Shown: piece after piece, positions 32,853 through 42,284 of the stretch | Layout: the number at the start of each line of letters is the position of its first letter | How positions within the stretch are numbered: position 1 is the first letter of the stretch | From: a bacterium | GTDB lineage: Bacteria; Bacteroidota; Ignavibacteria; Ignavibacteriales; Ignavibacteriaceae | DNA length: 64,000 nt | Reading direction: 5' to 3' | Assembly (NCBI GenBank): GCA_016716565.1 | Contig: JADJWC010000003.1 | Span: 657,836-721,835, forward strand | Notes under the pieces: model-generated | What the model saw: only the letters and a program-made list of their open reading frames with translations | The model's database searches: none | What the model was told of the DNA's origin: nothing | Program-made: the position numbers and the translations under genes

Positions 32853-32877
32853 AAAGAGGCTACTGCCTCTTTTTTTA
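32853..32877 (+). terminator. Rho-independent terminator after rny
   Basis: AAAGAGGC (32853-32860), loop TACT, GCCTCTTT, then a run of T. Perfect 8-bp stem, directly after the stop codon. Confidence 0.93.
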
Positions 32878-32882
32878 TACTT

Positions 32883-33494
32883 ATGAAAAAGTTAAAAAAA
32901 ATAAGAGTTGCAATTACGGGAAACATCGGTTCCGGCAAATCGACTTTTGCGAAATTCCTTTCAGAGGAAGGAATGCCTGTAATTTTTGCTGATGATATTT
33001 CGAAAGATATTTTAGCGAATGATCAAAGTGTAAGAGATCAAATCATCCAGGTATTGGGCTCGAATGCATTCCAGGGAGATAAAGTAAATAAAAAATTTAT
33101 AGCAGAAGCAATTTTTTCGGATTCTAAAAAATTAAAAAAAATAAATTCGATTCTGCATCCGAGAGTTCGGGAAGAAATCGATAAGTTGTCGCAAAAATTC
33201 TTTACTAAAAATAATATTGTATTTGTTGAAGCCGCACTTATTTACGAATCAAAGATTGAAAAAATGTACGATTATGTTGTTTTGATTGCTTCAGATCTTA
33301 AGTTGAGAATGGAGCGGACAACTCAAAACAAGAATCTTACGAAGGATGAATTTATCAAACGCGAAGCAAACCAAATCGATGAAGATAATAAAAAGAAAAA
33401 AGCGGATTTCACTTTTTCAAATAATGGTACAATTGAAGAGTTGAAACAAAAAGCTACGCTTCTTATAAACCTGCTCAGAGCAACCACAAAATAA
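32883..33494 (+). CDS. coaE: Dephospho-CoA kinase
   Basis: 203 residues. The P-loop GNIGSGKST and the following FAKFLSEEGMPVIFADDISKDIL, the LHPRVREEI motif, and VFVEAALIYES are those of CoaE, which performs the last step of coenzyme A synthesis. It lies just after the rny terminator. Confidence 0.94.
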   Translation: MKKLKKIRVAITGNIGSGKSTFAKFLSEEGMPVIFADDISKDILANDQSVRDQIIQVLGSNAFQGDKVNKKFIAEAIFSDSKKLKKINSILHPRVREEIDKLSQKFFTKNNIVFVEAALIYESKIEKMYDYVVLIASDLKLRMERTTQNKNLTKDEFIKREANQIDEDNKKKKADFTFSNNGTIEELKQKATLLINLLRATTK

Positions 33495-33524
33495 ACAATA
33501 GAAAAGTGTAAAAACTCTTTTTCG

Positions 33525-33556
33525 TTTTTTACAGTAATAAAAATGCTTTAATTTTG
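33525..33556 (+). promoter_or_regulatory. Possible promoter of proline dehydrogenase
   Basis: TAATTTTG at 33549-33556 matches TAnnTTTG exactly. The -33 position (TTTT at 33525-33528, 20-base spacer) is imperfect. A weak hairpin TGTAAAAAC/GTTTTTTACA overlaps it at 33508-33533. Confidence 0.4.
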
Positions 33557-33579
33557 TATATAAATTTTCGGAGAATGTT

Positions 33580-34479
33580 GTGTCCATATTTCATGATCTT
33601 CTTGTAAAAACTGTAAAACTGATGCCTGAAAACATTGTATGGATATTTTCAAAAAAATACATAGCAGGTAAAACCCTCCAATCAGCTATTGATACTGTTA
33701 AAGAGCTAAATTCAAAAGGAATACTCGCAACACTGGATGTGCTCGGTGAATCCGTAAAGTCAAAGGAAGAAGCAACTGAAGCTAAGAACAAAGCTCTCGA
33801 AGTGCTCGAAGCAATTGTTAAGAATAGGCTAAATGCCAACCTTTCCATCAAGCCTACTCAAATGGGATTAGCAATTGATAAAGAATTCGCATACCATCAA
33901 ATAAAAGAATTAGTAAAGAGAGCGAGCGAAATAAATAATTTTGTCAGAATTGATATGGAAGATTCGCCGTACACAGATCTGACCATTGAAGTTTATAAAA
34001 GAATTTATGAAGAATACAGTAATGTTGGTATTGTGCTTCAGGCTTATTTAAAGCGAACTTCAAATGATACTATTGTTTTAAATAAAATCGGAACGAACTA
34101 CAGACTTTGTAAAGGAATATATATCGAGCCGGCTACAATTGCCTATAAAGAGAAGCAAGCGATACGAGATAATTTTATGAAGAGTCTCGAGCTAATGTTA
34201 AAGAATGGAAATTATGTCGGAATAGCAACTCACGATAAATATTTGATTGATAAATCTTATGAACTAATAAAATCGCTCAACATTCCAAAAGATATGTTTG
34301 AGTTCCAGATGCTTCTTGGAGTAAGAGAAGACCTTCGTGATAAAATCAACAAAGATGGCTATAAGATTAGAATCTACGTTCCTTTCGGTAATGATTGGTA
34401 CAAATATTCAATCAGAAGACTTCAGGAAAATCCGAATATTGCCGGACATATCGTTAAAGAATTTTTTGCTTTCCGCTAA
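33580..34479 (+). CDS. Proline dehydrogenase (monofunctional)
   Basis: 299 residues, GTG start. The FAD-binding barrel is recognised by NLSIKPTQMGLAIDKEFAY, FVRIDMEDSPYTDLTIEVY, IVLQAYLKRT, RLCKGIYIEP, and the end YVPFGNDWYKYSIRRLQENP, where the two Arg bind proline carboxylate. It oxidises proline to pyrroline-5-carboxylate, passing electrons to quinone. The P5C dehydrogenase is not in this window. It overlaps tsaD by one base. Confidence 0.92.
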   Translation: MSIFHDLLVKTVKLMPENIVWIFSKKYIAGKTLQSAIDTVKELNSKGILATLDVLGESVKSKEEATEAKNKALEVLEAIVKNRLNANLSIKPTQMGLAIDKEFAYHQIKELVKRASEINNFVRIDMEDSPYTDLTIEVYKRIYEEYSNVGIVLQAYLKRTSNDTIVLNKIGTNYRLCKGIYIEPATIAYKEKQAIRDNFMKSLELMLKNGNYVGIATHDKYLIDKSYELIKSLNIPKDMFEFQMLLGVREDLRDKINKDGYKIRIYVPFGNDWYKYSIRRLQENPNIAGHIVKEFFAFR

Positions 34480-35519
34480 TGGCTGATTCCCGGAAATTAA
34501 ATATCCTGGGAATTGAAAGCTCCTGTGACGAAACTTCGGTTGCCGTACTTATAAATAATGAAGTAAAAGCTAACCTGATTTCATCTCAACATTTTCACAA
34601 AGCATTTGGTGGAGTGGTCCCTGAGTTATCGAGCAGAGCACATCTTCAAATGATAAAACCTCTGATTGATTCAGCGTTGAAAACAGCAGGATTAAAATTA
34701 ACTGAACTTGATTTGATCACTGCGACAGCAGGTCCTGGATTGATCGGTGCTTTGCTTGTGGGACTTACGTATGCTAAAGGTTTATCATTTTCATTGAACA
34801 AACCCTTTGTTGCTGTAAACCACATCGAAGGGCATATATTTTCAGGTTTTCTGATGGAACAAAAACCTGAATTTCCTATGCTGGTACTTGTTGTATCAGG
34901 AGGTCACACATTATTACTTTATGTTGAAAGTTTCACAAAAATTTATCTTCTCGGTACAACTGTCGATGATGCCGCAGGTGAAGCATTTGATAAAGTATCA
35001 AAGCTGCTTGGATTTGGATATCCCGGTGGTCCTCAGATTGAAGCCAGCGCTTTAAAAGGTGACGAGAATACTATAAAATTTCCTATTGCAGAATTGAAGG
35101 ATGAATTTAATTTTTCTTTCAGTGGATTGAAGACATCTGTACTTCGTTATGTTCAAAATAATTTTCCTGAAAAAGAAATTCCAGAAAAAGATTTGAACAA
35201 CATTTCCGCATCATTTCAGAAAGCACTGGTTGAAGCGCTGATTCGTAAAGTAAATCTCGCTTTAAATAATTTTAAAATAAAATCATTGTCCCTCGTTGGT
35301 GGTGTTGCAGCAAACAAGAAATTAAGAAACGAAATGAAAATTCTCGGTGAAAAATTTAACATTCCCTGCATAATTCCTTCTATGGAATATTGCGGTGATA
35401 ATGCTGCAATGATTGCGTTAAGAGGATTTCAGCTTTATCAATCTGGCGTGAAGGATGAATTAAGCGTTAAACCTTATCCTGCAATTCCAGCAGATCATTT
35501 CCTCAGGATGAAGTTATAA
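34479..35519 (+). CDS. tsaD: tRNA N6-adenosine threonylcarbamoyltransferase
   Basis: 346 residues. The ASKHA fold is clear: NILGIESSCDETSVAVL, the metal-binding HIEGHIFSGF, VLVVSGGHTLL, DDAAGEAFDKVSKLLGFGYPGGP and CGDNAAMIALRG. It installs t6A37 on ANN-decoding tRNAs with TsaB and TsaE, which are not seen here. No frameshift. Confidence 0.97.
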   Translation: MADSRKLNILGIESSCDETSVAVLINNEVKANLISSQHFHKAFGGVVPELSSRAHLQMIKPLIDSALKTAGLKLTELDLITATAGPGLIGALLVGLTYAKGLSFSLNKPFVAVNHIEGHIFSGFLMEQKPEFPMLVLVVSGGHTLLLYVESFTKIYLLGTTVDDAAGEAFDKVSKLLGFGYPGGPQIEASALKGDENTIKFPIAELKDEFNFSFSGLKTSVLRYVQNNFPEKEIPEKDLNNISASFQKALVEALIRKVNLALNNFKIKSLSLVGGVAANKKLRNEMKILGEKFNIPCIIPSMEYCGDNAAMIALRGFQLYQSGVKDELSVKPYPAIPADHFLRMKL

Positions 35520-35522
35520 CTG

Positions 35523-36566
35523 ATGCAAAGCAGATTTAAATATTTATTGACCCGATGGGAATTTTTAGCTGTCGTTGGTGTATTCGTACTTGTGCTTATT
35601 ATAGCATACCTGACATTTTTCACTCCAAACTATTACAAACAAAATTCACCTGTTCGTTTCGTCATCAGCAAAGGAGAAAGTTTTGCTTCAGTAACTGAAC
35701 GACTATATGAGCAAGGAATTATTCCAAGCAAAACGAACTTTAAAATAGCTGGATTTATTTACGGTGCTGAAAAAAAAATCAGAGCAGCAAGATTTCAAAT
35801 TCCGAATGGACTGAGTTATCTGGATTTGCTTGACTTGTTTATATCAGGGAAATGTGATTTCCAGAGAACGTTGACAATCAAACCTGGTCAGACAATAAAA
35901 TGGCTTGCTCATCGACTTCAGAAATATGTTTACATAGATTCGAGTTCGTTTGTGAAACTGGCTACCGATAAAAACTTTGCTGATTCTTTAGGTCTAAAGC
36001 AAAGTTCATTTGAAGGATATTTGTTTGCGACTAATTATGAAATTTACGAAAGAAGTACTCCCGAAGAGGCAATTAAACTATTCTACAATGCCTTCAAAGA
36101 ATTCTATAATGATAGTCTGCTTCAAAGAACAAAAAAAATTGGCTTTAATGTTCACGAAATTGTCACTCTTGCATCAATTATTAAAGGTGAAACAAATAAA
36201 GAAGAAGAGATGCAAAGAATTTCCGGCGTTTATCATAACAGGCTGAGGATAGGAATGAAACTTCAGGCTGATCCAACGATTCAGTATGTTATACCGGGTG
36301 GATGGAAAAGGTTAACATACAAGGATCTTGAACTCGATTCACCGTACAATACATACAAATATTTTGGATTACCTCCCGGACCGATTAATAGTCCCGGTGA
36401 AGTTGCAATACTTGCAGCATTGTATCCGGAAAAAAATAATTATCTTTACTTCGTTGCTGATGGAACGGGTGGTCATTTGTTTGGTAAAAATTTGAATGAG
36501 CATAATAACAATGTGAAAAGGTATAGAGATTTTGTTAAAAAGCAGAAGTCAGAATCTAAAAATTGA
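35523..36566 (+). CDS. mltG: Endolytic murein transglycosylase
   Basis: 347 residues. One N-terminal membrane helix (FLAVVGVFVLVLIIAYLTFF), a LysM-like region (ISKGESFASVTERLYEQGII), and the YceG domain with EIVTLASIIKGETNKEEEM (catalytic Glu), HNRLRIGMKLQADPTIQY and YNTYKYFGLPPGPINSPG. It cuts nascent glycan strands at the inner membrane. Confidence 0.95.
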   Translation: MQSRFKYLLTRWEFLAVVGVFVLVLIIAYLTFFTPNYYKQNSPVRFVISKGESFASVTERLYEQGIIPSKTNFKIAGFIYGAEKKIRAARFQIPNGLSYLDLLDLFISGKCDFQRTLTIKPGQTIKWLAHRLQKYVYIDSSSFVKLATDKNFADSLGLKQSSFEGYLFATNYEIYERSTPEEAIKLFYNAFKEFYNDSLLQRTKKIGFNVHEIVTLASIIKGETNKEEEMQRISGVYHNRLRIGMKLQADPTIQYVIPGGWKRLTYKDLELDSPYNTYKYFGLPPGPINSPGEVAILAALYPEKNNYLYFVADGTGGHLFGKNLNEHNNNVKRYRDFVKKQKSESKN

Positions 36567-36588
36567 AAATAAAATTTATCAGGGACGA

Positions 36589-38273
36589 TTGTTACGAAAA
36601 AGAATAAATATTACTAGCACTTTAATCTTTGTTCTTTTATCATTTATCTTAATTATAAGGTGTGCAAATCAGCTCCCTCCGAGTGGTGGCGAAGTTGATA
36701 AAATCCCTCCTGAAATCGCAGAAGTATATCCAGCAGATGGAACTGTAAATTTTAAGGATAATTATTTTGAAATCAATTTTTCGGAATATGTTGATAAACG
36801 TTCTGTTCGAGATGCAATTTTTATTTCACCTTTTATTGAAGGAACATTTGAATACAGTTGGAGTGGAACATCGCTTGAAGTTACTTTTCCTGGAGACTTA
36901 AAAAAAGATGTTACTTACACTATTACAATCGGGACAGACGTCGTTGATCTGAACAATAAAAACAGAATGGCACAGTCTTTTACATTTTCTTTTTCAACCG
37001 GTGAAAAAATAGACAGGAGAATTATTTCCGGCAGAGTGTATGGGAAAGAAAATGAAGGCATTTTCATTTATGCATACAAGGTGGATGAAAGTAATGATTC
37101 ATTATTAAAGCGTAAACCGGATTATGTTTCGCAAACCGGAGTAAATGGTAACTTCAGCTTGCAGGGATTAGGTTCTGGTAATTACAGAATTTTTGCAGTT
37201 AATGATCAGTTCAGGGATTATCTGTATCAGCAAGATCAGGATAAAATCGGAATTCCATTCAACGATATTTACTTGAGTGAGACTGATTCGCTTTATACTG
37301 GATTATACTTTTGCTTTTCAATGCTGATGTATCACTTCCAAGATTAATTGGCGGAGTTATGACGGATAAGAATCATCTACTTGTAAGCTGCAACAAGCCA
37401 ATTAGCAAGGAATCTATAAATGCTGAAAATTTTTCTATTGTTGATTCAACGGAAAACAAAGTTTATCAGGTGGATTATGCTTTCAAAGGAAAGACAAAAC
37501 CTGAAGAGTTTATTTTAATGTTTGATTCACAAATTAATACGGCTAACCAGGTTTACTTAGTAGCCGATACTTTGATTGATCTGATGGACAATATTATGGT
37601 GAATGATTTCACAAAAATTGTTGTTAGCGATAGAGTTGATTCCAGTTCAGTTAAAATTGCTTCAACTGAACCAACTGCAAGGGGATTGGTTGACTTTGAA
37701 AATACCGAAATAAAAATTTTCTTTGATGAGGCATTCAACAAAGATTTTAATATCTCAGCAGTTGCGCTGACAGATACTTTTAACAAGCCTGTTCCTTTTG
37801 ACCTGGATTTTTATGATGATGCGACGATGTTAATTAAAATCGCTGAAAATCTTAAATCAGATAAAGATTATCTAGTAAAACTTCAGCTAGGAAATTTTAT
37901 TGATCTTGCAGGAAACAAAACAGATTCTTTGTTCCATATAAAGTTCCGAACTATCTCAGGATTGGACTTTACGGGATTATCAGGTAACATTATTGATCTC
38001 GATTATACAAAGAACCCTGTAATGATATTGGAGAGCAGCGATAAAACTGATTTAAAATATCAGGTGAATATCAGCACTGGTAAGTTTGAATTTACAAGGG
38101 TTGAACCGGGAAAGTATTTACTCTGGTGCTATCTTGATGCAGACAGCAGTGGAAAGTATAACTACGGTTGGCCTGAACCAATTGAGTTTTCAGAAAGGTT
38201 TTCCTTCTATCCTGATACGCTGAACTTACGCCCAAGATGGGAAGTAACTGATTTGATTTTTAAGTTTAAGTGA
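36589..38273 (+). CDS. SbsA Ig-like domain lipoprotein, one frameshift
   Basis: Two frames (to about 37309, then to 38273) form one protein of about 560 residues. I choose the TTG at 36589 (AGGGA upstream). It gives a short signal with lipobox LIIRC, then NQLPPSGGEVDKIPPEI, the hallmark of FCB Ig-like lipoproteins, an Ig-like domain (residues about 45-140), a carboxypeptidase-like beta domain, and repeats of Ig-like strands in the second part. The break lies in the T-run of TACTTTTGC near 37306. One extra T restores the frame. Outer-membrane location expected, function unknown. Confidence 0.8.
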
Positions 38274-38292
38274 AAATGGAAAAGATTTTTAT

Positions 38293-39537
38293 TTAGTTCT
38301 GGTAAACAATCCTTCCATTCTTAATCGTCATACAATTCAAATTACTTCCAATTGAGTAAACGATATCAGCATAGTCAGACGTATTTAATACAGCGAAGTC
38401 TGCTTTCTTTCCTATTTCAATTGAGCCAATATTTTTTTCTCTGCACAAAGCTTTCGCTGAATTAATTGTAACGGCACTTATTGTCTCTTCTATAGTCATT
38501 TTCATTTTCAAAGCAGCAATGCTCATTATCAAGCTCAAACTTGAAATGTGAGATGAGCCAGGATTGTAATCCGTAGCAAGTGCAACAATAGCATTTTGCT
38601 CAATCAGTTTTCTTGCAGGCGCATATTGATGATTCAGAAAGAAAGAAACTCCGGGAAGTAGCACCGCAACCGTATCTGATTTACTAAGTTTTGGAATATC
38701 TTCATCCTTAATCACTTCCAGATGATCAACTGAAACAGCATTATGGTTGAGTGCAACATCCAATCCACCGATTGAGTTAAATTGCTCTGTATGAAGTTTA
38801 AGTTTCAATCCGTGATTATTTGCGGCAGAAAAGATTTCATCTATTTCATTTGAAGAAAATGCTGTTGCTTCACAAAATCCGTCACAGAACTCAGCAAGTT
38901 TTTGTTCAGCAAAATGGGGGATCATCTTGTTAATAATTTCATCAAGATATCCTCTTATATTGTCTTTAAATTCTTTTGGATATGTGTGCGCACCAAGAAA
39001 GGTCGGGACAATATCAATTGGATATATTTCATCAAGAAAGTTAATAACCTGTAAAAGCTTTCTTTCATTTCCGAAGTTTAACCCATAGCCACTTTTTATT
39101 TCAAGTGTAGTAATTCCTTGTGAAATAAAATGGTCAATCCTTGGTTTAATAATCTTGACAAGATCTTTAAAAGATGATGAACGAACCGCAGTTACTGTTG
39201 TATTTATTCCGCCTCCTTTTTTCGCAATCTCTTCGTATCCGATTCCATTTAACTTCTGCCGGAATTCATCTGCACGTGAACCGGCAAATGCAGTGTGCGT
39301 GTGACATTCAACTAATCCGGGAAAAACTGTTTTGCCTGTTACATCAATAATCTTTTCAAAATTATTTTTATCAACAGAAGAGGTGGGAATAATATCTTTG
39401 ATTAAATCTTCTTCAATCACAATGGAATGTTCGTGGATGCATCCGATATCAGAAAGTTCCTTACCTCGTTTGAAGTTTTTTCCTGAAGTGTTGACAGTAA
39501 CTATTGATGCAGGATTGAAGAGAAGTGTTTTCATCAT
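38293..39537 (-). CDS. hutI: Imidazolonepropionase
   Basis: 414 residues, amidohydrolase fold. Metal and substrate residues are visible: VECHTHTAFAGSRADEFRQK, TLEIKSGYGL, FLGAHTYPKEFK, LKLHTEQFNSIGG, SVDHLEV and ALATDYNPGSS. It hydrolyses imidazolone-5-propionate to formiminoglutamate in histidine breakdown. No hutH, hutU or hutG is nearby. It overlaps the lipoprotein gene upstream by 4 bases. Confidence 0.95.
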   Translation of the reverse strand: MMKTLLFNPASIVTVNTSGKNFKRGKELSDIGCIHEHSIVIEEDLIKDIIPTSSVDKNNFEKIIDVTGKTVFPGLVECHTHTAFAGSRADEFRQKLNGIGYEEIAKKGGGINTTVTAVRSSSFKDLVKIIKPRIDHFISQGITTLEIKSGYGLNFGNERKLLQVINFLDEIYPIDIVPTFLGAHTYPKEFKDNIRGYLDEIINKMIPHFAEQKLAEFCDGFCEATAFSSNEIDEIFSAANNHGLKLKLHTEQFNSIGGLDVALNHNAVSVDHLEVIKDEDIPKLSKSDTVAVLLPGVSFFLNHQYAPARKLIEQNAIVALATDYNPGSSHISSLSLIMSIAALKMKMTIEETISAVTINSAKALCREKNIGSIEIGKKADFAVLNTSDYADIVYSIGSNLNCMTIKNGRIVYQN

Positions 39538-40049
39538 TCAAAAAGATTTACTGTTTCCTGAACAACTTTCGATTCAGTATATCCAAGCTGAGTAAGTTTG
39601 AACCTGAGATTTTCTGCTTCGGATTTTGAAGTAAAATCACCAACCTTCACTTTATAAAATGGCGGATCAAAAATTACATATACTTCTTTGCGGGTTGTTT
39701 TTTCATAAATCTCAGCGCGGACGCTGTTCGCTTGATCAATGTCATCTGTCGATAACACCTGCACTCTGTAGCCATCAGCCGTACCGATAATTTTTTTATC
39801 AATATTGGTTGAATCATTATTGTAGCCGTACCAAACATCCGGGGGAAGTTTATCTGTTCCAATCGGCGGAGCTTCAATATCTATCTCTGTCTTGTAAGGT
39901 GTGAAGTCAAAATCCTCGGTGATTTCTTTGGTTTCTTCAACTTTGGTCTCGGTTTTTGTCTCTTTCTTGGTTTCGTAACGAGTTCCTGTAGCGGCGCTGC
40001 ATCCGATGAGAAAAAGACTGAGAATGGCAAATGTTACAATAATCTTCAA
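39534..40049 (-). CDS. SPOR-domain lipoprotein
   Basis: 171 residues. Signal peptide with lipobox (LFLIGC), a Glu/Lys/Thr-rich linker (residues 24-45), and a C-terminal SPOR domain (about 90-165: YRVQVLSTDDIDQANSVRAE, FYKVKVGDFTSKSEAENLRF). SPOR domains bind denuded septal peptidoglycan. Co-transcribed with hutI by overlap, though the two functions are unrelated. Confidence 0.82.
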   Translation of the reverse strand: MKIIVTFAILSLFLIGCSAATGTRYETKKETKTETKVEETKEITEDFDFTPYKTEIDIEAPPIGTDKLPPDVWYGYNNDSTNIDKKIIGTADGYRVQVLSTDDIDQANSVRAEIYEKTTRKEVYVIFDPPFYKVKVGDFTSKSEAENLRFKLTQLGYTESKVVQETVNLFE

Positions 40050-40157
40050 TTCAACTTCTAAAATTGTTTTTACTGACTTGTTAATATAAAACTATATTCA
40101 GTTGTGATAAAGTAATTCATCGACCAGATTACTGGTTGAATATTAATTACATCAATT

Positions 40158-40189
40158 TTTGTTAAAGAAACCGTGTTTTTGTAATTTTG
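40158..40189 (+). promoter_or_regulatory. Bacteroidota-type promoter of glgA
   Basis: TTTG at 40158-40161, 20 bases, then TAATTTTG at 40182-40189, an exact TAnnTTTG. Predicted start about 40196, a leader of some 23 bases. Confidence 0.7.
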
Positions 40190-40218
40190 CAATAACATTC
40201 CATAAAATTTCAAAGAAA

Positions 40219-41712
40219 ATGTCTACAAAAAAGCTAAAAATCCTGTTTGTAACATCAGAAGTTGTTCCGTTTGTAAAAACCGGGGGACTTGCGGATGTAT
40301 CAGCAGCATTGCCACAAACTCTCGCTGAGTTAGGTCACGAAGTACGTATCGTAGTTCCGAAATACGGAGCTGTTGACGATCGGAAATTTAAAATTCACGA
40401 GGTTGTGAGACTAAAGGATATCAAAATCGATATTGACGGGAAAGAAGTCATATTTTCTTTGAAATCCTGTTTTCTTCCCGGACAAAAAATAAGGGTACAA
40501 ATTTATTTTCTTGATAACCAGGAATATTTTGGCAGCCGAAACAGTCTATACACAGACCCGATGACTGGAAAAGATTATGAAGATAATGATGAGAGATTCA
40601 TTATCCTGAGCCGAGCAGTTTTTGAACTTATCATTAAATTAGGGTGGATCCCGGATATCATCCATTGCAATGATTGGCAATGCGGGTTGATTCCTGCTTA
40701 CCTGAAAAATGTTTATCAAAACGAAGAGAATTTTGATAAGTTTAAAACACTTTTTACAATTCATAATCTTGCATACCAAGGTGAATTTCCCAAATCTTCA
40801 TTTAAGAAAACTGGTTTGCCTGATAAATTGAATTCTGACAAAGGAATTCTTCACAAAGGCAAAATGAATTTTATGAAGAGCGGATTGCTTTTTGCCGACA
40901 CTATAAATACAGTGAGTGAAACATACGCAAATGAAATAAGAACAGATGCTGAGATTGGTAGCGGGTTAAAAGATATTTTAGCCAAGAGAAAAGATGATTT
41001 GTTCGGAATCATCAACGGTATTGATACAAAAGTTTGGAACCCTGATAAAGACAAGCATCTTCCTAAAAAATACACTATAAAAAATGTTGAACAAAAAGTT
41101 GTTAACAAACAAGCACTTGCGGAAAAATTCGGATTTGATTTTAACGAAGATGTTCCGATAATTGGTTTGATCTCGCGATTATATGATTCAAAAGGAATTG
41201 ATCTCGTACAAAAAATTCTTCCCCAACTTTTAAAAGAAGATATCCAGATGATTGTTCTTGGAACAGGAGATAAAGAGTACCATACATTTTTTGATAATAT
41301 GGCTAAAAAGCATGATGACAAATTTGCTTGTTATCTTGGTTTTAATGATGACCTGGCACATTTAATCGAAGGCGGTGCAGATATGCTTTTAATGCCTTCT
41401 AAGTATGAACCATGCGGACTCAATCAAATGTACAGCTTAAATTATGGCACAATCCCAATAGTACGAGAGACCGGCGGACTTGCTGATACTGTTAAAAGAT
41501 TCAGTGAGAAGACCAAAGAAGGAAATGGATTTGTTTTCAAGAAGTACAGTGCAGAAGAACTTTTGAGTGAAATAAAACGGGCGTTAAAAATTTATCAGGA
41601 TAAAGAAACCTGGAACAAAATAATCAGAGCCGGAATGAAGGAAGATTTTAGCTGGCACTCTTCCGCAAAAAAGTATATTGAACTTTATAAGACAATCCTT
41701 AATGAGAGTTGA
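40219..41712 (+). CDS. glgA: Glycogen synthase (ADP-glucose type, GT5)
   Basis: 497 residues from the ATG at 40219. The frame is open to 40159, but that part covers the promoter. FVKTGGLADVSAALP (the KTGGL donor-binding loop), HCNDWQCGLIPAYL, IINGIDTKVWNPD, and the C-terminal PSKYEPCGLNQMYSLNYGTIPIVRETGGLADTV identify GlgA. It elongates alpha-1,4-glucan. Its stop overlaps the next start (TGATG). Confidence 0.95.
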   Translation: MSTKKLKILFVTSEVVPFVKTGGLADVSAALPQTLAELGHEVRIVVPKYGAVDDRKFKIHEVVRLKDIKIDIDGKEVIFSLKSCFLPGQKIRVQIYFLDNQEYFGSRNSLYTDPMTGKDYEDNDERFIILSRAVFELIIKLGWIPDIIHCNDWQCGLIPAYLKNVYQNEENFDKFKTLFTIHNLAYQGEFPKSSFKKTGLPDKLNSDKGILHKGKMNFMKSGLLFADTINTVSETYANEIRTDAEIGSGLKDILAKRKDDLFGIINGIDTKVWNPDKDKHLPKKYTIKNVEQKVVNKQALAEKFGFDFNEDVPIIGLISRLYDSKGIDLVQKILPQLLKEDIQMIVLGTGDKEYHTFFDNMAKKHDDKFACYLGFNDDLAHLIEGGADMLLMPSKYEPCGLNQMYSLNYGTIPIVRETGGLADTVKRFSEKTKEGNGFVFKKYSAEELLSEIKRALKIYQDKETWNKIIRAGMKEDFSWHSSAKKYIELYKTILNES

Positions 41713-42272
41713 TGTCCAGCCGTGCAATTTTTTTTGACAGGGATGGAACAATCAACGAAGACCCCGGTTACATCAGTGACCCGGAAAAAGTAATTCTCTT
41801 CCCGGAAACTGGCAATTCATTACATGCATTAAAGAAGTATGGTTTTCTTCTCATTGTTGTATCGAATCAATCCGGAATTGCCAGAGGAATGATGACTAAT
41901 AGAGATGTAGAAGCAGTAAATGAGAAGATTAATAGACTTCTTTCAGAATATAAAGTGAAAATTGATGCTTTCTATTTTTGCCCGGCACATCCTGATTTCA
42001 GTACAGCAGAAGAATGCGAATGCAGAAAACCTTCTCCCCACATGGTGTATGAAGCTGCAGAAGAATTTAATATTGATCTTTCAAGTTCATATTTCATCGG
42101 AGATACCGTTGCTGATATCGAATGCGGTAAAAAAGCAGGTTTGAAGACAATTTTAGTAAGAACCGGAAAAGGGGAGGAGAGCTTTTCTATCTTGCAAAAG
42201 GAAAATAATTTTCCAACTTTTGTAGCCGAAAATTTAGCGAATGCGTGTAACTTCATTCTTGGTGATATTTAG
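41712..42272 (+). CDS. gmhB: HAD phosphatase, D-glycero-D-manno-heptose bisphosphate phosphatase-like
   Basis: 186 residues. HAD motif I is AIFFDRDGTINEDPGYI, motif II VVSNQSGIARG, the Zn-binding loop is FYFCPAHP with ECECRKPSP, and motif IV is FIGDTVADIECGKKAG. This combination is that of GmhB (heptose for LPS core) and of histidinol-phosphatase relatives. Heptose is the better guess. The ATG overlaps the glgA stop codon. Confidence 0.85.
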   Translation: MSSRAIFFDRDGTINEDPGYISDPEKVILFPETGNSLHALKKYGFLLIVVSNQSGIARGMMTNRDVEAVNEKINRLLSEYKVKIDAFYFCPAHPDFSTAEECECRKPSPHMVYEAAEEFNIDLSSSYFIGDTVADIECGKKAGLKTILVRTGKGEESFSILQKENNFPTFVAENLANACNFILGDI

Positions 42273-42284
42273 CGGAGTCATTTT

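Noticed and set aside
38293..39537. hutI as part of a histidine-use operon with hisA
   Set aside because: The genes are 11 kb apart and belong to opposite pathways. No other hut or his genes are seen.
40851..41321. 156-codon open frame antisense to glgA
   Set aside because: It lies wholly within glgA, whose protein motifs are unmistakable, and has no independent support.
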